A stretch of DNA of 64,000 nucleotides from Pseudomonadota bacterium (GTDB taxonomy: Bacteria > Pseudomonadota > Gammaproteobacteria > Burkholderiales > Rhodocyclaceae). Every line of letters begins with the position of its first letter. Position 1 is the stretch's first letter. Positions 18,429 through 27,157 of the stretch are shown here, piece after piece. The translations under genes were made by a program, and so were the position numbers. Where the stretch lies: positions 43,431 through 107,430 of the forward strand of contig JAGTRY010000002.1 in NCBI GenBank assembly GCA_018262235.1. The letters run 5' to 3'. Under the pieces are notes generated by a model. The model was not told the DNA's origin and did not search any database. It worked only from the letters and a program-made list of their open reading frames with translations.

Positions 18429-18917
18429 ATGTACAGCAAACTCTGCGCCATGCTGGCAAAGACCAGCCTGAAATTTGCAGCAACAGGCCTGGTCGCAATC
18501 ATCATCTGTGTCCTGTATCAAGTATTCGGACGGTATGTGTTGAACGACACGCCGACCTGGGCAGAGCAGCTTGCGCTACTGCTCGTTTCATACGTAACCA
18601 TGCTCGGAACCGCTGCTGGCGTGCGGGATGCCGGGCATATCGGCCTGGAATCATTCCTGGTCCTGGCGCCCGAAGAAATCCGGCGAAAGCTCGAACTGGT
18701 CATTCATGCACTGGTGGGAGCCTTCGGCGTCAGCATGGTTTATTACGGAAGCATTCTGGCGGCAGATCAATGGCAGGAGATGCTTCCTACCCTCGGTGTT
18801 CCTGACGGACTGCGCTATGTCTCGATTGCCATCTGCGGAGCACTGATCGTTCTCTTTTCCATCGAACACCTGATTGCAATCGTTAACAAAGAAGAGGTGG
18901 TCCCAGCATGGCACTAA
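18429..18917 (+). CDS. TRAP transporter small permease, DctQ family
   Basis: A 162-residue inner-membrane protein with four predicted helices (for example ATGLVAIIICVLYQVFGRYV). The region TPTWAEQLALLLVSYVTMLG is the family signature. It pairs with the large permease to form the sodium-coupled TRAP channel. A GGAG element precedes the ATG. Its end overlaps the next gene by 10 bases, indicating translational coupling. Confidence 0.92.
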   Translation: MYSKLCAMLAKTSLKFAATGLVAIIICVLYQVFGRYVLNDTPTWAEQLALLLVSYVTMLGTAAGVRDAGHIGLESFLVLAPEEIRRKLELVIHALVGAFGVSMVYYGSILAADQWQEMLPTLGVPDGLRYVSIAICGALIVLFSIEHLIAIVNKEEVVPAWH

Positions 18918-20200
18918 CAGCAATGTCTTTGGCATTTGTACTTTTCCTGCTGCTCGGGGTCCCCGTTGTCTTCTCGATCGGCTTGTGCTCGCTTGTCACC
19001 GTGATGGTGGCCGGTCTGCCAGGGGAAGTGGTTTTCCAGAAAATGGCAGGCGGGATGCAGGTCTTCTCCTTCCTGGCCATTCCGTTCTTCATCTTTGCCG
19101 GCGAAATCATGTTGTACGGTGGCATCGCCGACAAGATCGTGGATTTCGCAAAAGCGGCAGTCGGGCACGTCCGGGGTGGCCTTGGCATGGCCAACGTGGT
19201 GGCATGCACCCTGTTCGGCGGGATTTCCGGCTCTGCCGGTGCCGATGTTTCGGCAATGGGTGCCGTGTTGATTCCAGTCATGAAACGCGAGGGCTATCAC
19301 GCCGACTACGCCGTCAATGTAACGACGCATGCCGCGCTGGTTGGCGTCCTGACCCCGACCAGTCTGAACATCATCATCTTCACCCTGGCGGCCAGCGGCA
19401 AGGTCTCTGTTTTCGACATGATTCTTGCAGGGATCATCCCGGCGGTCTTGCTGACCGCATGCAACCTGGCTGCAGCCTACTGGGTTGCCCTCCAGCGCGG
19501 ATATCCCAAAGGAGCATGGGCCGGCTGGAAACCCATCGGGCGTTCCTTTGCCGTGGCGCTACCGGGGCTGTTTGTGGTGGTCGTCATCCTTGCCGGCATT
19601 CTGTCGGGCATGTTCACGGCCACAGAATCCGCCTCCATCGCCGTGCTCTACGCATTGATCTTGACTGCAGTGGTGTATCGCACACTCAGCTGGGACCAGT
19701 TCGTGGCCGCTTGCGTCAAAACCGTCAAGACCACTGGCGTGGTGCTGGCCCTGATCGGGATCTCCGCAACCTTCGGCTACTTCATGGCCTATTACTCGGT
19801 GCCCGACTTGTTCGGAACCTGGATGTCGACTGTCTCGACCTCGCCCTGGGTGGTCTTTCTCCTGGTGAACATCATCCTGTTCATACTGGGCACCTTTCTT
19901 GACATGGCGCCCACGATTCTGGTCTGCACCCCGATATTCCTGCCCATCTGCATGAAATTCGGCATGGACCCGATCCAGTTCGGGATTGTCATGCTGCTCA
20001 ATTGCGCACTAGGTTTGAATACGCCCCCAGTCGGCACCACTCAGTTCATCGGATGTGCGATTGCCAAGATATCGGTCGGAGAAGTGATGAAATCCATCTG
20101 GCCTTTCTATGGTTCCCTGGTTATCACGATGCTTCTCATCACGTACATCCCGAGCTTGTCCCTGTGGCTACCGCACATGGCACGAGCCATCGCTCATTGA
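18908..20200 (+). CDS. TRAP transporter large permease, DctM family
   Basis: A 430-residue polytopic protein with about twelve helices. Recognisable segments are FLAIPFFIFAGEIMLYGGI, the ISGSAGADVSAMGAVLIP motif and the NCALGLNTPPVGTTQF re-entrant loop near the C-terminus, all typical of DctM. It carries out transport driven by the sodium gradient together with DctP and DctQ. It is the last gene of the TRAP unit; a hairpin follows. Confidence 0.94.
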   Translation: MALTAMSLAFVLFLLLGVPVVFSIGLCSLVTVMVAGLPGEVVFQKMAGGMQVFSFLAIPFFIFAGEIMLYGGIADKIVDFAKAAVGHVRGGLGMANVVACTLFGGISGSAGADVSAMGAVLIPVMKREGYHADYAVNVTTHAALVGVLTPTSLNIIIFTLAASGKVSVFDMILAGIIPAVLLTACNLAAAYWVALQRGYPKGAWAGWKPIGRSFAVALPGLFVVVVILAGILSGMFTATESASIAVLYALILTAVVYRTLSWDQFVAACVKTVKTTGVVLALIGISATFGYFMAYYSVPDLFGTWMSTVSTSPWVVFLLVNIILFILGTFLDMAPTILVCTPIFLPICMKFGMDPIQFGIVMLLNCALGLNTPPVGTTQFIGCAIAKISVGEVMKSIWPFYGSLVITMLLITYIPSLSLWLPHMARAIAH

Positions 20201-20225
20201 TGTCTCGCAGATCGTGACCGCAGTA

Positions 20226-20254
20226 CGTCATGCCTCGTGCCCCGGGGCATGACG
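20226..20254 (+). terminator. Hairpin after the TRAP operon
   Basis: Stem CGTCATGCC (20226-20234) and GGCATGACG (20246-20254) with an 11-base GC-rich loop, 25 bases after the dctM stop. There is no T-tract, so it may instead be a 3'-end stabilising structure. Confidence 0.45.
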
Positions 20255-20336
20255 CCGCCGGGGCAAAATATGATCCAGCACCATTTCAAGGGATAATCCC
20301 GCCCTGACGTCTTCGCGCCCATCACCTACATACGCC

Positions 20337-21029
20337 ATGCTGCCACCAGAACTGCTCACGCTCAGCCCCAACGAGTCCGTCAACTTGCAGATCTATCGCG
20401 CACTGCGGCAATCCATCGTCAACTGCACGCTGCTGCCGGGGACGCCTGTCTCCGACAAGGAAATCTCCGAGCTGTTCGGCGTTTCGCGCCAGCCCGTACG
20501 CGATGCCTTCATCAAGCTTGCCGGAGCCGGCTTGATCCAGGTTTTGCCGCAGCGCGGCACCTTCGTCAAGAAGATCTCACCTAAACGCGTGCTGAATGGC
20601 CGCTTCATCCGCGAAGCCGTGGAAGTGGCGGTGGTGACACGCGCGGCCGAAGTCATCGGAGAGGACAATCTGCTCGCGCTTGCAAGCAATCTCGAGCAGC
20701 AGAAACTGGCTGCCGCGCGCAAGGACACGGCGCGTTTCCTCTCGCTGGACGAAGATTTCCACACCGGTATCTCGCGCAGCATCGACTGCATAGAAGCCTG
20801 GGAGCTGATTGAAGACATCAAGGCCCACATGGACCGGGTCCGTTATCTGAGTCTGGGCCAGATCACCTCGCTGGAAATGCTCATCGCCCAGCACGCCGCC
20901 GTGCTCGTCGCCTTGCAGGCCCACGATCCGAAGCTGGCCGAACAAGCCATGCGGGCCCATCTGCGCGAAATCAATCTTTCTTTCGGCCAGATCCGCGACC
21001 GCAATCCGGACTGGTTTGAAGCGGAATAA
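20337..21029 (+). CDS. GntR/FadR-type (FCD) transcriptional regulator
   Basis: A 230-residue regulator. The N-terminal winged helix reads KEISELFGVSRQPVRDAFIKL followed by the wing LIQVLPQRGTFVKKI. The C-terminal FCD domain has the expected metal ligands in DEDFH, QHAAV and MRAHLREI, which form a pocket for organic acids. FCD regulators of this type control uronate and gluconate genes. Position at the end of the uronate island suggests it senses a pathway intermediate and binds the palindrome at 15878-15895. Confidence 0.9.
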   Translation: MLPPELLTLSPNESVNLQIYRALRQSIVNCTLLPGTPVSDKEISELFGVSRQPVRDAFIKLAGAGLIQVLPQRGTFVKKISPKRVLNGRFIREAVEVAVVTRAAEVIGEDNLLALASNLEQQKLAAARKDTARFLSLDEDFHTGISRSIDCIEAWELIEDIKAHMDRVRYLSLGQITSLEMLIAQHAAVLVALQAHDPKLAEQAMRAHLREINLSFGQIRDRNPDWFEAE

Positions 21030-21336
21030 CCGCCAGCCCAAGCACTTTGCATCCAGCGCGCACACCGCATGCGCTTGCCATGAGCGTCCCGACAGGGGCC
21101 GGACGTGCGCGCCGCGAATGGCGCGCTCACGGACTACTCATCCTGCCCCAGGCATCCGCCCCCATAAAAATTTGCGGCAATCCGGCCCGGTTATTGAACC
21201 ACCGCTCAAAAGCCTGGTCGGACTTCTGGCTGGTTGAATCGGAGGCTGCGCAATACCCGTCTTTACGTTTGGAACACGTGGCGAACTGTGCAACGCTGTC
21301 TGTCAGGCCGTTTCGACGGACCCACGAAAGAATCCC
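21030..21336. other. Intergenic region before the Kef-type antiporter
   Basis: 307 bp with no convincing gene, hairpin or promoter motif. It presumably holds the promoter of the antiporter. No strong Shine-Dalgarno is visible before 21337. Confidence 0.4.
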
Positions 21337-23061
21337 ATGGACCACAACATCTCCCTGATAACGACGATTGCCGCAGGTTTTGGTGTGGCACTGATCCTTG
21401 GTTTCATTGCTGAACGCCTCAAGATCCCGGCATTGGTCGGTTATCTGCTCGCCGGCATCCTGATCGGCCCGGCGACCCCCGGTTTTGTCGCAGACATGCA
21501 GATTGCCTCCCAGCTATCGGAGATCGGCGTCATGCTGCTGATGTTTGGCGTCGGGCTGCATTTTTCCCTCAAAGACCTGCTCGCCGTGAAGCGCATTGCC
21601 GTGCCCGGTGCAATCGTCCAGATGGGGCTGGCCACCGCCCTCGGGATGGGCACAGCGTGGTGGTGGGGATGGAACGTCGGCAGCGGACTGGTCTTCGGGC
21701 TTTCGCTTTCCTGCGCGAGTACCGTGGTCCTGCTCAAGGCACTCGAAACCGGGGGCATGCTCGACACGATGAACGGCCGGATCGCGGTAGGCTGGCTGGT
21801 GGTCGAGGATCTGGCTACGGTGCTGGTACTGGTGCTGCTCCCCCCGCTGGCAGGCGTTCTCGGCGGCAGCACGGGGATTCCCCTGGCCGAGGCCAAACCA
21901 CTCTGGATCACCATCGGGCAGACCCTGTTGCAGGTGGCGGCCTTCATTGCGCTGATGCTGGTCGTCGGTCGCCGGGCATTGCCATGGCTGCTGTGGCAGG
22001 TCGCACGTACCGGTTCGCGCGAGTTATTCACCCTGGCGGTCGTCGCTTCGGCAATCGGCATCGCCTATGGCGCCGCGGCACTGTTCAGCGTTTCGTTTGC
22101 GCTCGGCGCGTTCTTCGCGGGCATGGTGATGCGTGAATCGGAATTCAGCCACCGGGCGGCAGAAGAATCCTTGCCGCTGCGTGACGCCTTCTCGGTACTC
22201 TTCTTCGTCTCGGTCGGGATGCTTTTTGCGCCTTCCATCCTGCTCGAACAACCCATCCGCGTCCTGTGTGTCGTGGCCATCATCATTCTCGGCAAGTCGG
22301 TCGCCGCAGCCGCACTGGTGATCATGTTCCGCTACCCGCTCAATGCGGCCATGACGGTCGCCGCCAGCCTGGCACAGATCGGGGAATTCTCGTTCATCCT
22401 CGCCGGTCTCGGCCTCTCGCTGGGCTTGTTGCCCACCGAAGGGATGAGCCTGATACTCGCCGGGGCGCTGATCTCGATTGCCTTGAACCCCTTCCTGTTC
22501 GCGGCGATCGAACCTTTCCGGCGCTGGGTGATCAAGCATTCGGAATTGGCGCGCCGTGTGGAACAGCGACAGGATCCCTACGCGGAACTGCCGATCAGTA
22601 CCGAGCGGAAATACCTGGAGGGGCAGGTCGTGCTCGTCGGTTTTGGCCGGGTGGGCCGCCGTATCGCCAAAGCGCTGGCCGGGCGCAACATCCCCTACGT
22701 TGTGGCGGAGCAGAACCGGGAACTGGTCGAAGACCTGCGCAAGGAAGGTATCGCCGCAGTCTCGGGCAATGCAGCAGATCCTGCCGTGCTGATCCAGGCG
22801 CATATTGCCAGGGCCGCCATGCTGGTCATCGCCACCCCGGATGCGCTCAATGTCCGACAGATCGCCGACATCGCGCGCACGCTCAATCCCGAGATCGAAG
22901 TCGTGCTGCGCACGCACAGCGAAGCGGAATCCCTGCTCCTGCGCAACGAAAAGATCGGAACGGTTTTCTTCGGGGAAGAAGAACTCGCCCGCGGCATGAC
23001 CGCTCACGTACTGGAACGCTTTGCCCCCGAAGAGTTGGCACCGAGCACCTTCGCGCATTGA
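21337..23061 (+). CDS. CPA2 cation:proton antiporter with TrkA-N domain (YbaL/Kef type)
   Basis: A 574-residue inner-membrane protein. Residues 1-390 form about twelve helices of the sodium/hydrogen exchanger fold; LVGYLLAGILIGPATPGFVAD and the LMFGVGLHFSLKDLLAVK segment are close to E. coli YbaL. Residues about 425-545 form a TrkA-N (RCK) domain with the nucleotide-binding VVLVGFGRVGRRIAKAL. A K+ or Na+ efflux role regulated by NAD(H) or another ligand is likely. It is monocistronic as far as visible. Confidence 0.93.
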   Translation: MDHNISLITTIAAGFGVALILGFIAERLKIPALVGYLLAGILIGPATPGFVADMQIASQLSEIGVMLLMFGVGLHFSLKDLLAVKRIAVPGAIVQMGLATALGMGTAWWWGWNVGSGLVFGLSLSCASTVVLLKALETGGMLDTMNGRIAVGWLVVEDLATVLVLVLLPPLAGVLGGSTGIPLAEAKPLWITIGQTLLQVAAFIALMLVVGRRALPWLLWQVARTGSRELFTLAVVASAIGIAYGAAALFSVSFALGAFFAGMVMRESEFSHRAAEESLPLRDAFSVLFFVSVGMLFAPSILLEQPIRVLCVVAIIILGKSVAAAALVIMFRYPLNAAMTVAASLAQIGEFSFILAGLGLSLGLLPTEGMSLILAGALISIALNPFLFAAIEPFRRWVIKHSELARRVEQRQDPYAELPISTERKYLEGQVVLVGFGRVGRRIAKALAGRNIPYVVAEQNRELVEDLRKEGIAAVSGNAADPAVLIQAHIARAAMLVIATPDALNVRQIADIARTLNPEIEVVLRTHSEAESLLLRNEKIGTVFFGEEELARGMTAHVLERFAPEELAPSTFAH

Positions 23062-23142
23062 CGGCGGTCGCTCGCATCCCCGCTCAGGCATAAGGGAACG
23101 CGTCAGGGGAAAAGCCCTCGACGTCTTTCGGCGGTCTTGGTA

Positions 23143-23159
23143 GTATATGAAACGTATAC
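23143..23159. promoter_or_regulatory. Palindrome upstream of the ParD-like/MetAP pair
   Basis: GTATATGAAACGTATAC has inverted arms GTATA and TATAC and lies 22 bp before the ParD-like start; an ATATA-rich segment follows. Ribbon-helix-helix antitoxins usually repress from such short inverted repeats, so this may be an autoregulatory operator. Binding is inferred. Confidence 0.45.
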
Positions 23160-23181
23160 AAACCATATAAGAGCGTTCATT

Positions 23182-23406
23182 TTGGGAATCGTCAAAATTT
23201 CAGAACAGATGCATGAAAACCTGCGTCTGAGCAGTGCCGCATTGAGCCGCTCCATCAACGCCCAGGCCGAGCACTGGCTGCGGATCGGCATGCTGATGGA
23301 GCTGAACCCGACGCTCCGATACGGAGAAATCTGTCAGTTGCTGATCCAGACGGAACAGCAAAGTGCTGCAGCCAGCGCAGCGTCCCTCTCCCAGGGAGCG
23401 GCATGA
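23182..23406 (+). CDS. ParD-like (antitoxin-like) protein
   Basis: A 74-residue protein beginning at a TTG (LGIVKISEQMHENLRLSS). The pattern SRSINAQAEHWLRIGMLMELNP closely matches the ParD-like family, predicted ribbon-helix-helix DNA-binding proteins related to type II antitoxins. The TTG start is preferred because the family begins MGIVKIS; the open frame extends upstream to 23137. Its last four bases overlap the start of the methionine aminopeptidase gene (ATGA), so the two are coupled like a toxin-antitoxin operon. No RelE/ParE toxin is present. Confidence 0.8.
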   Translation: MGIVKISEQMHENLRLSSAALSRSINAQAEHWLRIGMLMELNPTLRYGEICQLLIQTEQQSAAASAASLSQGAA

Positions 23407-24197
23407 TGGTTTCCAGACCCATCCCTCTCCGGTCCGCCGCAGAAATCGCGCTGGCACGACGTGCCGGAATGCTCGCAGCCGAGGTCTTGCAGATGATTGC
23501 CGGGCACGTCAAAGCCGGTATCACGACCGAGGAGCTGGACCAGCTGTGTCATGACTACATCGTCAACGTGCAGCACGCGATCCCCGCCAATGTCGGCTAC
23601 CACGGCTACACCAAGACCATCTGCGCCTCGGTGAACCACGTCATCTGCCATGGCATCCCGTCCGCCAAGAAGCTGAAGAACGGCGACATCGTCAATATCG
23701 ACGTTGCCATCATCAAGGATGGCTGGTTCGGCGACACCAGCCGCATGTACTGCGTGGGTGAGCCCAGCATTCTGGCCAGGCGCCTGGTGCGGACGACCTA
23801 CGAGGCGATGCGGGCCGGGATCCAGCAAGTGCGCCCGGGCGCAACCCTGGGCGATGTCGGTCATGCGATTCAGAGCGTGGCGCATCGGGAAGGATTCAGT
23901 GTGGTACGCGAGTATTGCGGCCACGGGATCGGCCGGATCTATCACGACGAACCGCAAGTGCTGCACTACGGGCGGCCGGGCGAAGGCCTGATCCTCAAGC
24001 CGGGCATGGTGTTCACCATCGAACCCATGATCAATGCCGGGAAAGCTGCTACAACACTCTTGCCGGATGGATGGACGGTTGTCACCAAGGATCGCTCGCT
24101 CTCCGCCCAATGGGAACACATGGTGGCGGTTACCGAGACTGGCTTCGAGATCCTCACGCCGTGGCCCGATGGCTATGGCGATTACGCCGCGATCTGA
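23403..24197 (+). CDS. map: Methionine aminopeptidase, type I
   Basis: A 264-residue metalloprotease that removes initiator Met from nascent proteins. The metal ligands are in place: Asp in VNIDVAIIKDGWFGDTSR (both Asp), His in YCGHGIGRIYHDEPQV, Glu in VFTIEPMINAG and Glu in QWEHMVAV. A GGGAG element precedes the ATG. Housekeeping map usually sits next to rpsB/tsf; this copy instead overlaps a ParD-like gene, so it may be a second, specialised MetAP. It lacks the N-terminal zinc-finger/SH3 extension, normal for bacterial type Ia. Confidence 0.93.
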   Translation: MMVSRPIPLRSAAEIALARRAGMLAAEVLQMIAGHVKAGITTEELDQLCHDYIVNVQHAIPANVGYHGYTKTICASVNHVICHGIPSAKKLKNGDIVNIDVAIIKDGWFGDTSRMYCVGEPSILARRLVRTTYEAMRAGIQQVRPGATLGDVGHAIQSVAHREGFSVVREYCGHGIGRIYHDEPQVLHYGRPGEGLILKPGMVFTIEPMINAGKAATTLLPDGWTVVTKDRSLSAQWEHMVAVTETGFEILTPWPDGYGDYAAI

Positions 24198-24220
24198 CCA
24201 TCCGGAATGGAACGCTCCAC

Positions 24221-24246
24221 TCACCGCCTGCGGACAGGCGGTGAGC
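24221..24246. terminator. Strong hairpin between convergent map and qorB
   Basis: A perfect 11-bp stem, CTCACCGCCTG (24221-24231) and CAGGCGGTGAG (24236-24246), with loop CGGA. It lies between two convergent stops and could act on both strands, although neither side has a T-tract. Confidence 0.55.
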
Positions 24247-24298
24247 CCCGGCTCACGTCAGCTTCAGGTTTGTGTGACTCCAGTGGCGCCACCACACA

Positions 24299-25147
24299 TC
24301 ACAGCGCCGCCTTGAGCAGCGCCGCCAATGAAGCGGTCGGGCGACCGATCAGGCGGCTCAGCTGGCGCTGATCGTCAAACAAGGCGCCTTTGGAAGCCCC
24401 CACATCCGAATCCGCCAGCAACGCAGCGAGCGGCTCAGGCAAACCGGCGCCAAGCAGTGCCGCCTTGTAGTCCGCCTCGGACAGGTTCACATAAGGGATG
24501 GTCTTGCCCGCTTGCTTGCTCAGCTCAGCCGCAAATTCCGCCAGGGTGTAAGACTCGTCGCCAGCCAGCTCATAGATCTTGCCGGCCTGGTCGGCAAGCG
24601 TGAGCACCACGGCCGCCGCCTCGGCATAGTCCGCACGCGCGGCAGAGGCGATCCGGCCTTCCCCCGCGCTGCCGATATACGCGCCATGTTGTAGAGCCGG
24701 CGGAATGCTGGCCAGATAGTTTTCGGTGTACCAGCTGTTGCGCAGCACGACAAAAGGCACGCCCGATGCCTTGAGCAAGGCTTCCGTGGCCTGGTGCTCC
24801 GCCGCAAGTCCCAACGGGGAATGGTCTGCATGCAGCAGGCTGGTATAGGCCAGCAGCGAGACACCTGCGCGCTTGGCGGCCTCAATCACGTTCTTGTGCT
24901 GCGCCGTACGTTGCCCGACTTCGCTGGACGAAATCAGCAGGATTTTCTCGGCCCCCTTGAATGCGGCATCCAGCGTGGCAGGCTTGGTGTAATCCGCCTC
25001 GCGAAGCTGTACGCCCAGCTCGGCAAGATCGGCCGCACGCTCCGGGTGACGTACCGCAGCAATGATTTGCGAAGCCGGCAACCGGGTCAGCAGGGATTGG
25101 ATGACAAGACGGCCCAGTTGGCCGGTAGCGCCTGTAACGACGATCAT
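24299..25147 (-). CDS. qorB: NAD(P)H:quinone oxidoreductase, NmrA-like (QorB/YtfG type)
   Basis: A 282-residue atypical short-chain dehydrogenase. The Rossmann motif is MIVVTGATGQLGRLVIQSLL, and the SLLHADHSPLGLAAEHQATE and LRNSWYTENYL segments are characteristic of the QorB/YtfG subgroup, which reduces quinones with NADPH. The start at 25147 sits directly before the nucleotide-binding motif; the open frame to 25201 would run into the operator. It is divergent from an HxlR regulator, an arrangement known from E. coli ytfG/ytfH. Confidence 0.9.
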   Translation of the reverse strand: MIVVTGATGQLGRLVIQSLLTRLPASQIIAAVRHPERAADLAELGVQLREADYTKPATLDAAFKGAEKILLISSSEVGQRTAQHKNVIEAAKRAGVSLLAYTSLLHADHSPLGLAAEHQATEALLKASGVPFVVLRNSWYTENYLASIPPALQHGAYIGSAGEGRIASAARADYAEAAAVVLTLADQAGKIYELAGDESYTLAEFAAELSKQAGKTIPYVNLSEADYKAALLGAGLPEPLAALLADSDVGASKGALFDDQRQLSRLIGRPTASLAALLKAAL

Positions 25148-25199
25148 GATCAGAATTCCTTTGCATGTTGGGGTAAGGACATGCCAGAATAGCCACATC

Positions 25200-25216
25200 A
25201 CTTACTTTTTGTAAGT
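25200..25216. promoter_or_regulatory. Inverted repeat, candidate HxlR operator
   Basis: ACTTACTTTTTGTAAGT consists of ACTTAC and GTAAGT around a T5 spacer, with a related AGTAC/GTTAGTAC sequence just downstream. It lies in the 89-bp gap between qorB and the divergent HxlR gene, where a redox-responsive regulator would repress both. Binding is inferred. Confidence 0.6.
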
Positions 25217-25236
25217 ACGCACCTAAAGGTTAGTAC

Positions 25237-25650
25237 ATGAATGCCCCAGACACGCTGACGCCGGAACCGACCACCCTCACGGCGCAATTGCGGCGCGGCA
25301 ACCTGTTCGCCGAGCAATGCCCTTCGCGCGAAGTGCTCAAACACGTCACGAGCCGATGGGGCGTGCTGGTGCTGGTGGCCCTGCTGGAAGGCACGCATCG
25401 CTTCAGCGACCTGCGTCGCAAGGTCGGCGGGGTGAGCGAGAAGATGCTTGCCCAGACACTCCAATGGCTCGAAGGAGACGGCTTCGTGTTGCGCAAGTCC
25501 TACCCTGTGGTGCCGCCGCATGTCGAATATTCCCTGACCCCATTGGGACGGGACGTGGGCTTGCGCGTTCAGGATCTGGCCGACTGGATCGAACTCAATC
25601 TGTCCAGCATCCTGCAAGCCCGGGGCGAGCCGGATCGAACGGCCCCCTAG
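25237..25650 (+). CDS. HxlR-family transcriptional regulator
   Basis: A 137-residue winged-helix regulator. The characteristic N-terminal Cys lies in LFAEQCPSREVLKHVTSRWG, and the core reads LLEGTHRFSDLRRKVGGVSEKMLAQTLQ followed by a wing ending VEYSLTPLGR. HxlR proteins of this QorR/YtfH subgroup sense quinones or other electrophiles through that Cys. Divergent placement to qorB strongly suggests it controls that gene and itself. Confidence 0.92.
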   Translation: MNAPDTLTPEPTTLTAQLRRGNLFAEQCPSREVLKHVTSRWGVLVLVALLEGTHRFSDLRRKVGGVSEKMLAQTLQWLEGDGFVLRKSYPVVPPHVEYSLTPLGRDVGLRVQDLADWIELNLSSILQARGEPDRTAP

Positions 25651-25943
25651 GCCAGCAAAACACCCGCGGGGTCGGACAGGAAAAGGCCGCCTGGAAGCTC
25701 ATGTCCTGGCCCCCTGGCCCAGGCCGGACGTTTCTGACCTGCACCTACGGCCACCCGCTGGGCCGTATCACAGACAAAACCTCGATCCGAAACTATAAAT
25801 CTAAGGCCTGCTCGAACTCTGCGACGAGCCCGACAGGTGCATGCGGCACAGCCACGGACAGTTCCAGGCCAGGCCGGCGTTTTGGCCAGGTCTCTTCTCC
25901 ATACGATGTACACGCCCGGATGCGTGCTCCAGAGATGTAAGTG

Positions 25944-27044
25944 ATGCCACCAGAAATGAATCAGACCCTCCTGATCGTCGATGACTCTCCGGAAAATCTC
26001 ACCATCCTGAGCGAACTGCTGCAGCCGTTGTATCAGGTTCGAGCCGCCAACTCTGGCGCAAAGGGCTTGCAGATCGCACGCACCACCCCGGCGCCAGACC
26101 TGATCCTGCTCGACGTGATGATGCCGGACATGGACGGTTATCAGGTCTTCGAGCAACTCCGCGCAGCGCCGGAAACGGCCGACATCCCGGTCATCTTCCT
26201 GACCGCCATGAACAGCGTCGAAGCTGAAATGCACGGTCTGAAAGCCGGTGCCGTGGATTACATCACCAAGCCCATCGTCCCTCCCATCCTGCTTGCCCGC
26301 GTGCATACGCAGTTGGAACTGAAGCAGGCACGTGACTGGCTCAGTGACCAGAACAGTTATCTGGAAGCAGAAGTCGCCCGGCGCATGACCGAGAACGAGC
26401 TGATCCAGAAAGTGTCGATCCGCGCCCTGGCCCATCTGGCGGAAACGCGCGACCCGGAAACCGGCAACCACATCCTGCGCACCCAGGCGTACGTACAGTG
26501 CCTCGCGCTGGAGCTGCGACGCCACCCCCGCTTTGCAGCGATCCTGACCGGGCGTTACATCCAGCTGCTGACCCTCTCGGCGCCACTCCATGACATCGGC
26601 AAGGTCGGCATCCCGGACGCCATCCTGCGCAAGCCCGGCCGCCTGACCCCGGAAGAATGGGAGGTCATGAAAACGCACGCCCAACTTGGCAGTGAGGCCA
26701 TTGAGCAGGCGGAGCAGGATGCCATCACGCCCGTGGCCTTTCTGGCGCTGGCCAAGGAAATCACCCATTGGCACCACGAAAAGTGGGATGGCAGCGGCTA
26801 CCCGGACGGGCTGGCCGGTGATGCCATCCCTGTTGCTGCGCGCATCATGGCCCTCGCAGATGTCTTCGATGCGCTGATCTCGGCACGGGTCTACAAACCT
26901 GCCATGCCCTACGAGACAGCGCGGGACATCATTGTGGCGGGGCGTGGTCAGCACTTTGACCCGGATATGGTGGAAGCATTCCTGGCCTGCTTCGAGGCTT
27001 TCTGTGAAATCGCCGACAGCTACCGAGATGGCGCCCCTGAATGA
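25944..27044 (+). CDS. Response regulator with HD-GYP c-di-GMP phosphodiesterase domain
   Basis: A 366-residue two-domain output protein. Residues about 5-125 are a receiver with LLIVDDSPEN, phosphoacceptor Asp in ILLDVMMPDMDG and Lys in ITKPI. A short coiled linker leads to an HD-GYP domain with HETRD-like EATRDPETGNHI pattern (ETRDPETGNHILRT), HDIGKVGIPD and HHEKWDGSGYPDGL, all intact. It should degrade c-di-GMP when phosphorylated. Starts at GTG 25941, ATG 25944 or ATG 25956 are possible. The hybrid kinase downstream, about 110 bp away, is the likely phosphodonor. Confidence 0.92.
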   Translation: MPPEMNQTLLIVDDSPENLTILSELLQPLYQVRAANSGAKGLQIARTTPAPDLILLDVMMPDMDGYQVFEQLRAAPETADIPVIFLTAMNSVEAEMHGLKAGAVDYITKPIVPPILLARVHTQLELKQARDWLSDQNSYLEAEVARRMTENELIQKVSIRALAHLAETRDPETGNHILRTQAYVQCLALELRRHPRFAAILTGRYIQLLTLSAPLHDIGKVGIPDAILRKPGRLTPEEWEVMKTHAQLGSEAIEQAEQDAITPVAFLALAKEITHWHHEKWDGSGYPDGLAGDAIPVAARIMALADVFDALISARVYKPAMPYETARDIIVAGRGQHFDPDMVEAFLACFEAFCEIADSYRDGAPE

Positions 27045-27157
27045 GCTTCACCGTTTGCTGAGCCTGCTGGCCATGTTGGGGAGAACGTCAATGCACATGT
27101 GCACCGGACAGGTTTTGCCCCTGCCCTCATTACTCAAGCGGCAACGCGGTGCAGGCC

